Shown here in pieces: positions 19,299 through 28,470 of a stretch of 64,000 nucleotides of DNA (position 1 is the first letter of the stretch; every line of letters begins with the position of its first letter). The stretch is taken from NCBI RefSeq assembly GCF_024349685.1, contig NZ_AP025944.1, positions 5,659,001 to 5,723,000 of the forward strand, in the 5' to 3' direction. Below the pieces are notes generated by a model that saw only the letters and a list, made by a program, of their open reading frames with translations, had not been told where the DNA came from and ran no database searches. The DNA comes from Pseudomonas sp. LRP2-20 (GTDB lineage Bacteria > Pseudomonadota > Gammaproteobacteria > Pseudomonadales > Pseudomonadaceae). The translations under genes and the position numbers were made by a program.

Positions 19299-21359
19299 TC
19301 AGAAGTCCTTGCACAGGCGCAAGGCGTCGTAGATCGCCGCATGCACGTTGCGCTGGGCCACGCAGTCACCGATGCGGTACAGCAGGTAGCCCTCGCCCGG
19401 CTGGCTGAGGATCGGCTGTGGCTTGATGGCGAACAGCGCCTCCACATCGATCTGGCCCTTGTTGCGCGAACCTTCCTTCAGCGCGTAGTACAGCTGCTCG
19501 TCAGGACGCACGCCGTTTTCCACCACCACCTGGTCGACCACGCGTTCTTCCTTGGCGCCGGTGTACTCGTTCTCGAGCACCGCCACCAGCTTGTCGCCCT
19601 CGCGGTAGACCTTTTCCAGCATCATGTCGCCGGTCATGATCACTTCTTTCGGGTACATGCTGCGGTAGTAGGTCGGGAAGGTGGTACCGCCCATGGCCAC
19701 GCCCGGCTTGATGTCGTCAGTGACGATCTCGACCTGGCTGCCCTTGTCGGCGATGAAGTCGGCCACCGACATGCCGGTGAATTCGCAGATGGTGTCGTAC
19801 ACCAGCACGTTCTTGCCCGGCGCGACCTTGCCGTCGAGCACATCCCAGCTGCTGACCACCAGCCCTTCGGCGGCGCCCCAGTGCTCGTTCTGCTCCAGGA
19901 ACGAATGCCCACCCACGGCCAGCACGATGATGTCCGGGCGCAGGTCCTGGATGGTCGCCACGTCAGCGGCGGTGCCCAGGCGCAGGTCGATCTTCAGGCG
20001 GGCGAACTCCAGCTGGTACCAGCGGGTGATACCGGCGATCTGGTCGCGCTGCGGCGCCTTGGCGGCGATGGTGATCTGCCCGCCGATCTGCTCCTTCTTC
20101 TCGAACACGGTCACGTCGTGGCCGCGCTCGGCCGCCACGCGGGCTGCTTCCATGCCGGCAGGGCCGGCACCGACGATGACGACCTTGCGCTTGGGCCCGG
20201 TGGTCTTCTCGATGATGTGCGGCACCCCCATGTATTCACGGGAGGTCGCAGCGTTCTGGATGCACAGCACATCCAGGCCCTGGTACTGGCGGTCGATGCA
20301 GTAGTTGGCGCCAACGCACTGCTTGATCTGGTCGACCTGGCCCATCTTGATCTTGGCGATCAGGTGCGGGTCGGCGATGTGCGCGCGGGTCATGCCGACC
20401 ATGTCCACGTAACCGCCTTCCAGAATGCGCGTAGCCTGGTTCGGGTCCTTGATGTTCTGCGCGTGCAGCACCGGAACCTTGACCACTTCCTTGATGCCGG
20501 CCGCCAGGTGCAGGAACGGCTCCGGCGGGTAGCTCATGTTGGGGATGACGTTGGCCAGGGTGTTGTGGGTGTCGCAACCCGAGCCGACCACGCCGATGAA
20601 GTCGATCATGCCGGTGGCGTCGTAGTAGGCGGCGATCTGCTTCATGTCCTCGTGGCTGAGGCCATCGGGGTGGAATTCGTCACCGCAGATGCGCATGCCC
20701 ACGCAGAAGTCGTCGCCAACTTCGGCACGCACAGCCTTGAGCACTTCCAGGCCGAACTTCATGCGGCCCTCGAAGGTGCCGCCCCATTCGTCGGTGCGCT
20801 TGTTGACCCGCGGGCTCCAGAACTGGTCGATCATGTGCTGGTGCACAGCCGACAATTCCACGCCGTCCAGGCCGCCCTCTTTGGCACGACGCGCAGCCTG
20901 TGCGTAGTTGCCGATCACGCGCCAGATCTCTTCGACCTCGATGGTCTTGCAGGTAGCGCGGTGCACCGGTTCACGGATACCCGACGGCGACATCAGGGTC
21001 GGCCAGTTGAAGCCGTCCCAGCGCGAGCGACGGCCCATGTGGGTAATCTGGATCATGATCTTGGCGCCATGCTTGTGCATGGCGTCAGCCAGGTTCTGGA
21101 AGTGCGGGATGATGCGGTCGGTCGACAGGTTGACCGACGACCACCATTCCTGCGGGCTGTCGATGGCGACGACAGAGGAGCCGCCGCAGATCGCCAGGCC
21201 GATGCCGCCCTTGGCCTTCTCTTCGTAGTACTTCACGTAGCGGTCGGTGGTCATGCCGCCGTCAGTGGCGTAGACCTCGGCGTGCGCGGTGCTGAGCACG
21301 CGGTTGCGGATGGTCAGTTTGCCGATCTGGATCGGCTGGAACATTGCTTCGAATGCCAT
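19299..21359 (-). CDS. dgcA: Dimethylglycine demethylase subunit DgcA
   Basis: A 686-aa old-yellow-enzyme/trimethylamine-dehydrogenase-type flavoenzyme. It has an N-terminal FMN TIM barrel (HMGRRSRWDG, SAVHQHMIDQF) and a C-terminal FAD/NAD Rossmann domain (VIVGAGPAGMEAARVAAERG). It oxidises dimethylglycine to sarcosine and transfers electrons to the neighbouring ETF. The linker motif reads CVGANYC...C, so one of the four cysteines that bind 4Fe-4S in trimethylamine dehydrogenase is replaced by alanine. It is followed by dgcB, etfA and etfB. Confidence 0.95.
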   Translation of the reverse strand: MAFEAMFQPIQIGKLTIRNRVLSTAHAEVYATDGGMTTDRYVKYYEEKAKGGIGLAICGGSSVVAIDSPQEWWSSVNLSTDRIIPHFQNLADAMHKHGAKIMIQITHMGRRSRWDGFNWPTLMSPSGIREPVHRATCKTIEVEEIWRVIGNYAQAARRAKEGGLDGVELSAVHQHMIDQFWSPRVNKRTDEWGGTFEGRMKFGLEVLKAVRAEVGDDFCVGMRICGDEFHPDGLSHEDMKQIAAYYDATGMIDFIGVVGSGCDTHNTLANVIPNMSYPPEPFLHLAAGIKEVVKVPVLHAQNIKDPNQATRILEGGYVDMVGMTRAHIADPHLIAKIKMGQVDQIKQCVGANYCIDRQYQGLDVLCIQNAATSREYMGVPHIIEKTTGPKRKVVIVGAGPAGMEAARVAAERGHDVTVFEKKEQIGGQITIAAKAPQRDQIAGITRWYQLEFARLKIDLRLGTAADVATIQDLRPDIIVLAVGGHSFLEQNEHWGAAEGLVVSSWDVLDGKVAPGKNVLVYDTICEFTGMSVADFIADKGSQVEIVTDDIKPGVAMGGTTFPTYYRSMYPKEVIMTGDMMLEKVYREGDKLVAVLENEYTGAKEERVVDQVVVENGVRPDEQLYYALKEGSRNKGQIDVEALFAIKPQPILSQPGEGYLLYRIGDCVAQRNVHAAIYDALRLCKDF

Positions 21360-21374
21360 GACGCTATCTCCGGC

Positions 21375-21905
21375 TTACAACGGCTTTGTGACGAACAGGC
21401 CATCTTCGTGGCCTTCTTCCGACCCGCCGTAGACCTGTTCGGCCACGGTGCGGATCTTGCTGCCACGGGCAGCGAGAATCTGGTCCATGGCGCCGGCGAA
21501 CCAGCCGGTGAACATGTAGTCGACCTTGCGGCCGCACTTGCCATAGACGTACACGAACGCGGAGTGCTTGAGCTTGACGCTGCAGGTGCCTTTATCCAGG
21601 TCGATGTCCTGGATCTCGAACAGGCCCCAGCCGCGCTGGCTCAGGCGCTTCATGTAGTGCTCGAACACCGCCACGCCTTCCAGGCCATGGCATTCGGCTT
21701 CCTTCTCGCACCAGTGCCAGGCGGACTTGTAGCCGGCCTTGTAGAGGATCTCGGCATAGGCGTCGGCGCCCAGCACTTCCTCGATGCCGATGTGGTTGTT
21801 GACGAAGAAATGGCGCGGCACATACAGCATCGGCAGGGCGTCGCTGGTCCAGACACCGGTCTCGCTGTCGACTTCGATTGGCAATTGCGGGGCGATCTTG
21901 GCCAT
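21375..21905 (-). CDS. DUF5943 protein with V4R-like domain, dgc operon
   Basis: A 176-aa soluble protein 15 bp upstream of dgcA. The part from about residue 25 resembles 4-vinyl-reductase (V4R)-type small-molecule-binding domains (GIEEVLGADAYAEILYKAGYKSAWHWCEKE; GWFAGAMDQILAARG). It is the uncharacterised gene conserved beside dgcAB in pseudomonads. A role in dimethylglycine metabolism is inferred only from the operon. The cysteines C86 and C107 in this domain may be metal or redox related, but no known motif is complete. Confidence 0.75.
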   Translation of the reverse strand: MAKIAPQLPIEVDSETGVWTSDALPMLYVPRHFFVNNHIGIEEVLGADAYAEILYKAGYKSAWHWCEKEAECHGLEGVAVFEHYMKRLSQRGWGLFEIQDIDLDKGTCSVKLKHSAFVYVYGKCGRKVDYMFTGWFAGAMDQILAARGSKIRTVAEQVYGGSEEGHEDGLFVTKPL

Positions 21906-21981
21906 GGAAACTCAACTCCATAAAATTTTTATGTGGGTGCCCCGGCGTTGCTGGCAGGGGCTATCAGGCTTGGAGAGCGGC

Positions 21982-22959
21982 TTACTCGCCCCAGACGTCC
22001 TTGAGGACGTTGACCCAGTTCTCGCCCATGATCTTGCGCACCACGCGCTCGGAATGGCCGCGCTTGAGCAAGGTCTCGGTGAGGTTGGGGAATTCGCCGA
22101 CAGTGCGAATGCCCAGCGGGTTGATGATCTTGCCGAAGTTGGTCAGGCGGCGGGCGTAGCCCTTGTCGTGGGTCAGGTATTCGAAGAAGTCCTGGCCGTG
22201 GCCCTGGGTGAAGTCGGTACCGATACCGATGGCGTCTTCACCGACGATGTTCATGGTGTACTCGATGGCTTCGGCGTAGTCGTCGATGGTCGAGTCGATG
22301 CCCTTGGCCAGGAACGGCGCGAACATGGTCACGCCGACGAAGCCGCCGTGGTCGGCGATGAACTTCAGCTCTTCGTCCGACTTGTTGCGCGGGTGTTCCT
22401 TCAGGCCCGAAGGCAGGCAGTGGGAGTAGCAGACCGGCTTCTTCGATTCGAGGATGACTTCCTCGGAGGTCTTGGAGCCGACGTGGGACAGGTCGCACAT
22501 GATGCCGACACGGTTCATTTCGGCGACGATCTCGCGGCCGAAGCCCGACAGGCCGCCATCACGCTCGTAGCAACCGGTGCCGACCAGGTTCTGGGTGTTG
22601 TAGCACATCTGCACGATGCCCACGCCCAGTTGCTTGAACACGTCGACGTAGGCGATCTGGTCTTCAAACGCGTGGGCGTTCTGGAAGCCGAAGAGGATGC
22701 CGGTCTTGCCCAGTTCCTTGGCCTTGCGGATGTCGGCGGTGGTGCGCACCGGCATCACCAGGTCGCTGTTTTCGCGGATCAGCTTCTGGCTGGCGGCGAT
22801 GTTGTCGACAGTGGCCTTGAAGCCTTCCCAGACCGACACCGTGCAGTTGGCCGCAGTCAGCCCGCCTTTGCGCATGTCCTCGAACAGCTCGCGGTTCCAT
22901 TTGGCAATGATCAGGCCGTCGATGACGATGCTGTCGGCGTGAAGTTCGGCTGGGCTCAT
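21982..22959 (-). CDS. Membrane-dipeptidase family (M19) hydrolase
   Basis: A 325-aa amidohydrolase-fold protein of peptidase family M19 (renal-dipeptidase-like). It opens with HADSIVIDGLIIAKW and carries MCDLSHVGSKTSEEVILESKKPVCYSHC, with metal-binding histidines, and GIGTDFTQGHGQDF. No signal peptide is seen. It heads the dgc operon, 76 bp upstream of the DUF5943 gene, so a betaine-derived amide or dipeptide may be its substrate. That substrate is speculative. Confidence 0.88.
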   Translation of the reverse strand: MSPAELHADSIVIDGLIIAKWNRELFEDMRKGGLTAANCTVSVWEGFKATVDNIAASQKLIRENSDLVMPVRTTADIRKAKELGKTGILFGFQNAHAFEDQIAYVDVFKQLGVGIVQMCYNTQNLVGTGCYERDGGLSGFGREIVAEMNRVGIMCDLSHVGSKTSEEVILESKKPVCYSHCLPSGLKEHPRNKSDEELKFIADHGGFVGVTMFAPFLAKGIDSTIDDYAEAIEYTMNIVGEDAIGIGTDFTQGHGQDFFEYLTHDKGYARRLTNFGKIINPLGIRTVGEFPNLTETLLKRGHSERVVRKIMGENWVNVLKDVWGE

Positions 22960-23244
22960 CAGGCTGTCCCCTTTGTTGATATGGGCCGCGCCGAATCTTC
23001 TGCCGGCGCTTTGGGGCCAGCATATGCCTGTGCCCTGCGACGCCCCGATGCAAAAACGACAGGGGGTTTGCCGAAAGCGTCAATGCGCGACATCGCGCCC
23101 TCTGGCGCGCTGCCTGGCGATGAGAGACAGTCTCGATAACGACATTTGCCGCCGTTTCATGAACATTTCGTCAGAGAGCTATCGTCTTGTCTGCGGCTGA
23201 GCGAGAATCCAGCCGATTGGTCAGCCTTGTTGAGGAGAAAACGG

Positions 23245-23646
23245 ATGAAATCAATGGCATGGCTGGTACTGCTGGCGGTCGTCTCGGGCGCCCACGCCGG
23301 GGAGGAAGAAAGCACCCCGTGCGACAACGTCGAAAGCGACCAGCAGACCTTCGCTTGCGCGGCGTTCAACAAGCAGACCGCCGAGCGCGAATTGAAATCG
23401 GCGTATGACGACCTGATCCAGCGCATTCGCGACCAGTATGCCGACGAAGGCGACAAAGCTACTGCCTTGGTCGGGCGCATGGACGCCGCCGAGAAACTGT
23501 GGACGCAGCTGCGTGATGCCGACTGCAAGGTCGAGACCTATGCCGAAAAGCCAGGCAGCAAAGCGTTCCAGGCAGCCTGGGATACCTGCGTGGCGCAGCG
23601 CAGTGATGACCGCTCGGAGTACCTGCAGTCCATCGGCCAGCAATAA
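23245..23646 (+). CDS. Secreted LprI-like (DUF1311) protein
   Basis: A 133-aa protein with a signal peptide (MKSMAWLVLLAVVSGAHA). It also carries the DUF1311/LprI pattern TFACAAFNKQTAERELKSAYDDLIQRI, with conserved Cys and Trp (EKLWTQLRDADC). Members include lysozyme-inhibitor-like periplasmic proteins. The start at 23245 has GAGGAGA upstream; the frame is open further but lacks a signal. It is divergent from the dipeptidase gene. Confidence 0.8.
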   Translation: MKSMAWLVLLAVVSGAHAGEEESTPCDNVESDQQTFACAAFNKQTAERELKSAYDDLIQRIRDQYADEGDKATALVGRMDAAEKLWTQLRDADCKVETYAEKPGSKAFQAAWDTCVAQRSDDRSEYLQSIGQQ

Positions 23647-23658
23647 TCCTGCACCGCC

Positions 23659-23749
23659 CTCTTCGCGGGTAAACCCGCTCCCACAGGTACACCACAGCGC
23701 TTCAGATCTGTGCAGTCCCTGTGGGAGCGGGTTTACCCGCGAAGAGGCC
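23659..23749. repeat. REP pair
   Basis: Inverted REP copies of the GGGTAAACCC variant between the convergent DUF1311 and cdhR genes. Confidence 0.85.
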
Positions 23750-23763
23750 AGTACGGGAGGAAA

Positions 23764-24708
23764 TCACATTGCCCTGGCTAGACGATCCTCCCGCGGGCAC
23801 CGTTCGAACCGCGCCCGGTAGCAGCGGGTGAAGTACGAAGCCGAGTCGAACCCGCACGCCACCGCCACCTCCAGCACGCTCATGTCGGTCTGGCGCAACA
23901 ACTGCCGCGCCTTGTCCAGCCGCAACCGCAGATAGAAGCCACTAGGCGTGTCGTCCAGATGCAAGCGAAACAGCCGCTCCAGTTGCCGCCGGGTCACCTG
24001 CACCGCATCGGCCAGCACCTGGGTATTGAGCGGCTGTTCAATGTTGCGTTCCATCTCGCCGATCACCTTCACCAGCTTCTTGTTACTGATCCCGTAACGG
24101 CTGGCAATCTGCATGCGCTGGTGGTCCTGGCGCGGTCGAATACGCCCCAGCACGAACTGCTCGGATACCTGTACTGCCAGCTCAATGCCATGGGCCTGGC
24201 CGATCAGGTCGAGCATCAGGTCGATCGACGCGGTGCCGCCGGCACAGGTGATACGGCGCCGGTCGATCTCGAACAACTCCTGGGTGACCTGCAAGCGTGG
24301 ATAGCGCTCCTTGAATGCATCCAGCGCTTCCCAGTGCAAGGTTGCGCGGTAGCCGTCGAGCAAGCCGGCTTCAGCCAGCACCACCGGGCCGGTGTCGATG
24401 CCGCCAAGGATCACCCCTTCGTGGTCAAGCCTGCGCAACGCCTGCTGCAGCCGTGGGCCGTAACAGGCCAGCGGCTCGAAGCCGGCGACGATCAACAGCA
24501 CCCCGCCTGCTTCGCCCTCCCCCAGTGCGCCATCGGCATTCACCGACATGCCGTTGCTGGCCTGCACCGCACCGCCATCCAGGCTCAGCACGCGCCAGCG
24601 ATACGACGGCCCCTTGAAACGGTTGGCCACGCGCAGCGGTTCGAGGGCACTGATGAAGCCCATCGCCGAGAAGCCCGGCAACAGCAGGAAATGAATCAGT
24701 TGCGGCAT
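23764..24708 (-). CDS. cdhR: Carnitine catabolism transcription activator (GATase1-AraC type)
   Basis: A 314-aa regulator with an N-terminal class-I glutamine-amidotransferase-like domain (FLLLPGFSAMGFISALEPLRVAN). The C-terminal AraC helix-turn-helix pair includes MSVLEVAVACGFDSASYFTRCYRARF. It is divergent from caiX and next to cdhC-cdhA-cdhB, the arrangement of CdhR in P. aeruginosa. The ATG at 24708 has GGAG at 6-nt spacing; an in-frame GTG lies 12 bp upstream. Confidence 0.9.
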   Translation of the reverse strand: MPQLIHFLLLPGFSAMGFISALEPLRVANRFKGPSYRWRVLSLDGGAVQASNGMSVNADGALGEGEAGGVLLIVAGFEPLACYGPRLQQALRRLDHEGVILGGIDTGPVVLAEAGLLDGYRATLHWEALDAFKERYPRLQVTQELFEIDRRRITCAGGTASIDLMLDLIGQAHGIELAVQVSEQFVLGRIRPRQDHQRMQIASRYGISNKKLVKVIGEMERNIEQPLNTQVLADAVQVTRRQLERLFRLHLDDTPSGFYLRLRLDKARQLLRQTDMSVLEVAVACGFDSASYFTRCYRARFERCPREDRLARAM

Positions 24709-24730
24709 TGCATGCTCCACGGCTGAAGGT

Positions 24731-24771
24731 GGTCGCCTCCGTGCAAATCTTGGTCGCCAGGGTGCGATTTC
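24731..24771. promoter_or_regulatory. Tandem 21-bp-spaced repeat, candidate CdhR operator
   Basis: GGTCGCC occurs at 24731-24737 and 24752-24758, 21 bp apart, each followed by a further match (GTGCxAxT). AraC-family activators commonly bind direct half-sites spaced by two helical turns. It lies 23 bp upstream of the cdhR start and about 85 bp upstream of caiX. Confidence 0.55.
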
Positions 24772-24854
24772 CTACCCCGGGTGCAGCGTAGCGTGTTCAC
24801 ACGGCCCAGAGAGGCCGAAACCTATAAAAAATGCCCTGCCGATGGAGAGCCACC

Positions 24855-25799
24855 ATGCACAGCTTGATCCGCCGCAGTCTGTTGACCCTTGCCCTGAGCA
24901 GCATCGCTTCCACCCCGCTTTTCGCCGCCGAGCCAGCAGCCTGCAAAAACGTACGCCTGGGCGTGGTCAACTGGACCGACGTCATCGCCACCAGCGCCAT
25001 GGCCCAGGTGCTGCTCGACGGCCTGGGTTACCAGACCAAGCAGACCAGCGCCTCGCAGCAGATCATCTTTGCCGGTATCCGCGACAAGCGCCTGGACATG
25101 TTCCTGGGTTACTGGAACCCGATCATGACCCAGACCATTACCCCGTTCGTCGACGCCAACCAGGTCAAGGTCCTCGAAAAACCCAGCCTGGAAGACGCCC
25201 GCGCCACGCTCGCCGTGCCGAAGTACCTGTATGACAAGGGCCTGAAGACCTTTGCCGACATCCACAAGTTCGAGAAAGAGCTGGGCGGCAAGATCTACGG
25301 CATCGAGCCCGGCTCCGGTGCCAACACCCAGATCAAGGCGATGATCAGCAAGAACCAGTTCGACCTGGGCAAGTTCCAGCTGGTCGAGTCCAGCGAAGCC
25401 GGCATGCTCGCCGCTGTCGACCGCGCAGTACGGCGCAAGGAAGCGGTGGTGTTCTTCGGCTGGGCGCCGCACCCGATGAACGTGAACATCGACATGGCCT
25501 ACCTGGGCGACAGCCAGGATGCCCTGGGCCCGGACGAAGGCCGCGCCACGGTATGGACGGTGACCGCCCCGGACTACGCCGAACGCTGCCCCAATGCCCA
25601 CCGCCTGCTGGCCAACCTGAACTTCAGTGCCGAGGACGAGAGCCGCATGATGCAGCCGCTGCTCGACCACAAGGACGCGCTGGAATCGGCCCGCCAGTGG
25701 CTCAAGGATCACCCCCAGGACAAGGCCCGCTGGCTTGAGGGTGTGACCACCTTCGATGGCAAGCCTGCGGCGGACAACCTCAAGCTCACCGCCAACTGA
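24855..25799 (+). CDS. caiX: Carnitine-binding ABC transporter solute-binding protein
   Basis: A 314-aa OpuAC/ProX-like periplasmic protein with a signal peptide (LALSSIASTPLFAAEPA) and family segments NWTDVIATSAMAQVLLDGLGY and GYWNPIMTQ. It has no permease or ATPase gene of its own here. In P. aeruginosa CaiX uses the shared CbcWV core, and cbcWV lie about 8 kb to the right. The ATG at 24855 has GGAGAG upstream; the frame extends 24 bp further without signal character. Confidence 0.9.
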   Translation: MHSLIRRSLLTLALSSIASTPLFAAEPAACKNVRLGVVNWTDVIATSAMAQVLLDGLGYQTKQTSASQQIIFAGIRDKRLDMFLGYWNPIMTQTITPFVDANQVKVLEKPSLEDARATLAVPKYLYDKGLKTFADIHKFEKELGGKIYGIEPGSGANTQIKAMISKNQFDLGKFQLVESSEAGMLAAVDRAVRRKEAVVFFGWAPHPMNVNIDMAYLGDSQDALGPDEGRATVWTVTAPDYAERCPNAHRLLANLNFSAEDESRMMQPLLDHKDALESARQWLKDHPQDKARWLEGVTTFDGKPAADNLKLTAN

Positions 25800-25807
25800 C
25801 AAGGCCT

Positions 25808-25890
25808 CATCGCCGGCAAGCCAGCTCCCACAGCAATAGCGCTCACCAGGGTTCGCCGAGAACCCTGTGGGAGCGGGCTTGCCCGCGAAA
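25808..25890. repeat. REP pair, one divergent copy
   Basis: A divergent palindrome (ATCGCCGGCAAGCCAGCTCC) is followed by a complete inverted REP between caiX and cdhC. Confidence 0.75.
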
Positions 25891-25920
25891 TGGCCACCAC
25901 AGACCACACAAGGAACCGCC

Positions 25921-26805
25921 ATGAACCACGACGTCATCATCACCTGCGCCCTCACCGGCGCTGGCGACACGGTCGCCAAGAGCCACCTGGTCCCGGTCAC
26001 CCCGAAACAGATCGCCAAATCCGCCGTGGAAGCCGCCAAGGCCGGCGCCACCGTGGTCCACTGCCATGTCCGCGACCCGCAGACCGGCCGTTTCAGCCGC
26101 GACGTGGCGCTGTACCGCGAAGTCATGGAGCGCATCCGCGAGGCCGACGTCGACATCATCGTCAACCTCACCGCCGGCATGGGTGGCGACCTGGAAATCG
26201 GCCCGGGTGAATCGCCGATGGAATTCGGCCCCGGTACCGACCTGATCGGCCCGCTGGAGCGCCTGGCCCATGTCGAAGCCCTGCTGCCGGAAATCTGCAC
26301 CCTCGACTGCGGCACCCTCAACTTCGGCGACGGCAACGCCATCTACGTCTCCACCCCTGCGCAACTGCGCGCCGGTGCCAAGCGCATCACCGAACTGGGG
26401 GTGAAGGCCGAGCTGGAAATTTTCGACACCGGCCACCTGTGGTTTGCCAAGCAGATGATCAAGGAAGGCCTGCTCGAAGACCCGCTGTTCCAGCTGTGCC
26501 TGGGCATCCCGTGGGGCGCACCGGCCGACACCACCACCATGAAGGCCATGGTCGACAACCTGCCGGCCAACGTCACCTGGGCCGGCTTCGGCATCGGCCG
26601 CATGCAGATGCCGATGGCCGCGCAGGCCGTGCTGCTCGGCGGCAACGTGCGCGTAGGCCTGGAGGACAACTTGTACCTGGACCGTGGTGTGTTGGCCAGC
26701 AACGGCCAACTGGTGGAACGCGCCGCCGAGATCATCACCCGCATGGGTGGCCGCGTGCTCAGCCCGGCAGAAGGCCGGGAAAAAATGAACCTCAAGCGCC
26801 GCTGA
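25921..26805 (+). CDS. cdhC: 3-dehydrocarnitine : acetyl-CoA trimethylamine transferase (BKACE family)
   Basis: A 294-aa beta-keto acid cleavage enzyme (DUF849). In the carnitine pathway it converts 3-dehydrocarnitine plus acetyl-CoA into betainyl-CoA and acetoacetate. The zinc-ligand motif is HCHVRDP (H47, H49), and [16 protein letters not shown] and LEIFDTGHL are also present. The ATG at 25921 has AAGGAACC upstream. The frame to the left is open but is made of REP sequence. Confidence 0.93.
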   Translation: MNHDVIITCALTGAGDTVAKSHLVPVTPKQIAKSAVEAAKAGATVVHCHVRDPQTGRFSRDVALYREVMERIREADVDIIVNLTAGMGGDLEIGPGESPMEFGPGTDLIGPLERLAHVEALLPEICTLDCGTLNFGDGNAIYVSTPAQLRAGAKRITELGVKAELEIFDTGHLWFAKQMIKEGLLEDPLFQLCLGIPWGAPADTTTMKAMVDNLPANVTWAGFGIGRMQMPMAAQAVLLGGNVRVGLEDNLYLDRGVLASNGQLVERAAEIITRMGGRVLSPAEGREKMNLKRR

Positions 26806-26837
26806 TCCCTGACAACGATTGCAGCAGCGCCACAAAT

Positions 26838-26936
26838 CCTGTGGGAGCGGGCTTGCCCCGCGAACACCGGCGCAGCCGGTGCCATGCCATGCACCATCGC
26901 GTCGCTTGCTTCGCGGGACAAGCCCGCTCCCACAAA
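26838..26936. repeat. REP pair
   Basis: Inverted REP copies with the inserted-base variant (TTGCCCCGCGAA / TTCGCGGGACAAG) between cdhC and cdhA. Confidence 0.85.
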
Positions 26937-26981
26937 GACTGGCGCTCGTCCCAATAATTCTGTTCACCCCGAGGACTCGAT

Positions 26982-27947
26982 ATGCCCTTCATCACCGAGA
27001 TCAAGACCTTCGCCGCCCTGGGTAGCGGCGTGATCGGCAGCGGCTGGGTAGCCCGCGCCCTGGCCCATGGCCTGGACGTAGTCGCCTGGGACCCTGCCCC
27101 CGGCGCCGAGCAGGCCCTGCGCAAGCGCATCGCCAACGCCTGGCCGGCACTGGAGAAGCAAGGCCTGGCTCCAGGTGCGTCGCAGGACCGGCTTAAATTC
27201 GTTGCCACCATCGAGGAATGCGTGCGCGACGCCGATTTCATCCAGGAAAGCGCGCCAGAGCGTCTGGACCTCAAGCTCGACCTGCACGCCAAGATCAGCG
27301 CTGCCGCCAAACCAGAAGCGATCATTGGCTCCAGCACTTCAGGCCTGCTGCCCAGCGAGTTCTACGAGTCGTCCACTCACCCAGAGCGCTGCGTGGTTGG
27401 CCACCCGTTCAACCCGGTCTACCTGCTGCCGCTGGTCGAGATCGTCGGCGGCAACCGCACCGCACCGCAAGCCATCGAGGCAGCAAAAGCCATCTACACC
27501 GCCCTCGGCATGCGCCCGCTGCATGTGCGCAAGGAAGTCCCCGGTTTCATCGCCGACCGCCTGCTTGAAGCGCTGTGGCGCGAAGCCCTGCACCTGGTCA
27601 ACGACGGCGTGGCGACGACCGGCGAGATCGACGATGCCATCCGTTTTGGCGCCGGCCTGCGCTGGTCGTTCATGGGCACCTTCCTCACTTACACCTTGGC
27701 CGGTGGTGATGCTGGCATGCGCCACTTCATGTCGCAGTTCGGCCCGGCGCTGAAACTGCCCTGGACCTACCTGCCGGCACCGGAGCTGACCGACAAGCTG
27801 ATCGACGATGTGGTGGACGGCACGTCGGATCAGTTGGGCGAGCGCAGCATCGCCGCGCTGGAGCGCTATCGTGATGACACCCTGCTGGCGGTGCTGGAAG
27901 CCGTGAAAACCAGCAAGGCCAACCATGGCATGAGTTTCGGCGACTGA
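26982..27947 (+). CDS. cdhA: L-carnitine 3-dehydrogenase
   Basis: A 321-aa NAD-dependent dehydrogenase of the 3-hydroxyacyl-CoA dehydrogenase fold. The NAD motif GSGVIGSG is at 14-21. The catalytic region is [19 protein letters not shown] and the C-terminal domain has [21 protein letters not shown]. It oxidises L-carnitine to 3-dehydrocarnitine, the substrate of the adjacent cdhC. cdhB follows 10 bp downstream. Confidence 0.94.
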   Translation: MPFITEIKTFAALGSGVIGSGWVARALAHGLDVVAWDPAPGAEQALRKRIANAWPALEKQGLAPGASQDRLKFVATIEECVRDADFIQESAPERLDLKLDLHAKISAAAKPEAIIGSSTSGLLPSEFYESSTHPERCVVGHPFNPVYLLPLVEIVGGNRTAPQAIEAAKAIYTALGMRPLHVRKEVPGFIADRLLEALWREALHLVNDGVATTGEIDDAIRFGAGLRWSFMGTFLTYTLAGGDAGMRHFMSQFGPALKLPWTYLPAPELTDKLIDDVVDGTSDQLGERSIAALERYRDDTLLAVLEAVKTSKANHGMSFGD

Positions 27948-27957
27948 GGAGCACACG

Positions 27958-28428
27958 ATGCCCGCACTGATCACCTACCGCACCCCGGTCCAGGAGGACT
28001 GGGTCGATTACAACGGGCACCTGCGCGATGCCTTCTATTTGCTGATCTTCAGCTACGCCACCGATGCGCTGATGGAGCGCATCGGCCTGGATGCCGACAG
28101 CCGCGGGCAGAGCGGCAACTCGCTGTTCACCCTGGAGGCGCACATCAACTACCTGCATGAGGTGAAGCTGGGTACCGAGGTGTGGGTGCAGACGCAGATC
28201 ATCGGCTTCGATCGCAAGCGCCTGCATGTCTATCACAGCCTGCACCGGGCCGGGTTCGACGAGGTGCTGGCTGCCAGCGAGCAGATGCTGTTGCATGTGG
28301 ACCTGGCCGGGCCGAAGTCGGCGCCGTTCGGCGAGCGCAGCGTGACGTTGCTGCAAAGCCTGCAGGATAGCCAGCGCGACCTGCCGGCTGCGGAGTTTGT
28401 CGGCCGCGTCCTGCAACTACCTGGCTGA
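27958..28428 (+). CDS. cdhB: Betainyl-CoA thioesterase
   Basis: A 156-aa hotdog-fold (4HBT) thioesterase with the catalytic-type motif WVDYNGHLRDAFYLLIFSYA. It hydrolyses betainyl-CoA to glycine betaine and CoA, joining carnitine degradation to the gbc/dgc/sox route. It lies directly after cdhA with GAGGAG at its start. In some bacteria cdhA and cdhB are fused; here they are separate. Confidence 0.92.
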   Translation: MPALITYRTPVQEDWVDYNGHLRDAFYLLIFSYATDALMERIGLDADSRGQSGNSLFTLEAHINYLHEVKLGTEVWVQTQIIGFDRKRLHVYHSLHRAGFDEVLAASEQMLLHVDLAGPKSAPFGERSVTLLQSLQDSQRDLPAAEFVGRVLQLPG

Positions 28429-28433
28429 CCAGA

Positions 28434-28470
28434 CAAAAAATAACCCCGGAAAGCCGTGAGCATCCGGGGC
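28434..28470 (-). terminator. Minus-strand Rho-independent terminator with no obvious upstream gene
   Basis: Read on the minus strand, CCCCGGA and TCCGGGG form a 7-bp stem around a 12-nt loop, followed by TTATTTTTT. The T-run lies only on the minus-strand side, yet the nearest minus-strand gene (gbdR) ends more than 600 bp away. Confidence 0.6.

Noticed and set aside
19284..21923. An 879-codon plus-strand open frame opposite dgcA
   Set aside because: Its composition (Val/His/Asp/Arg-rich, no motifs) is typical of an antisense shadow of a high-GC gene.
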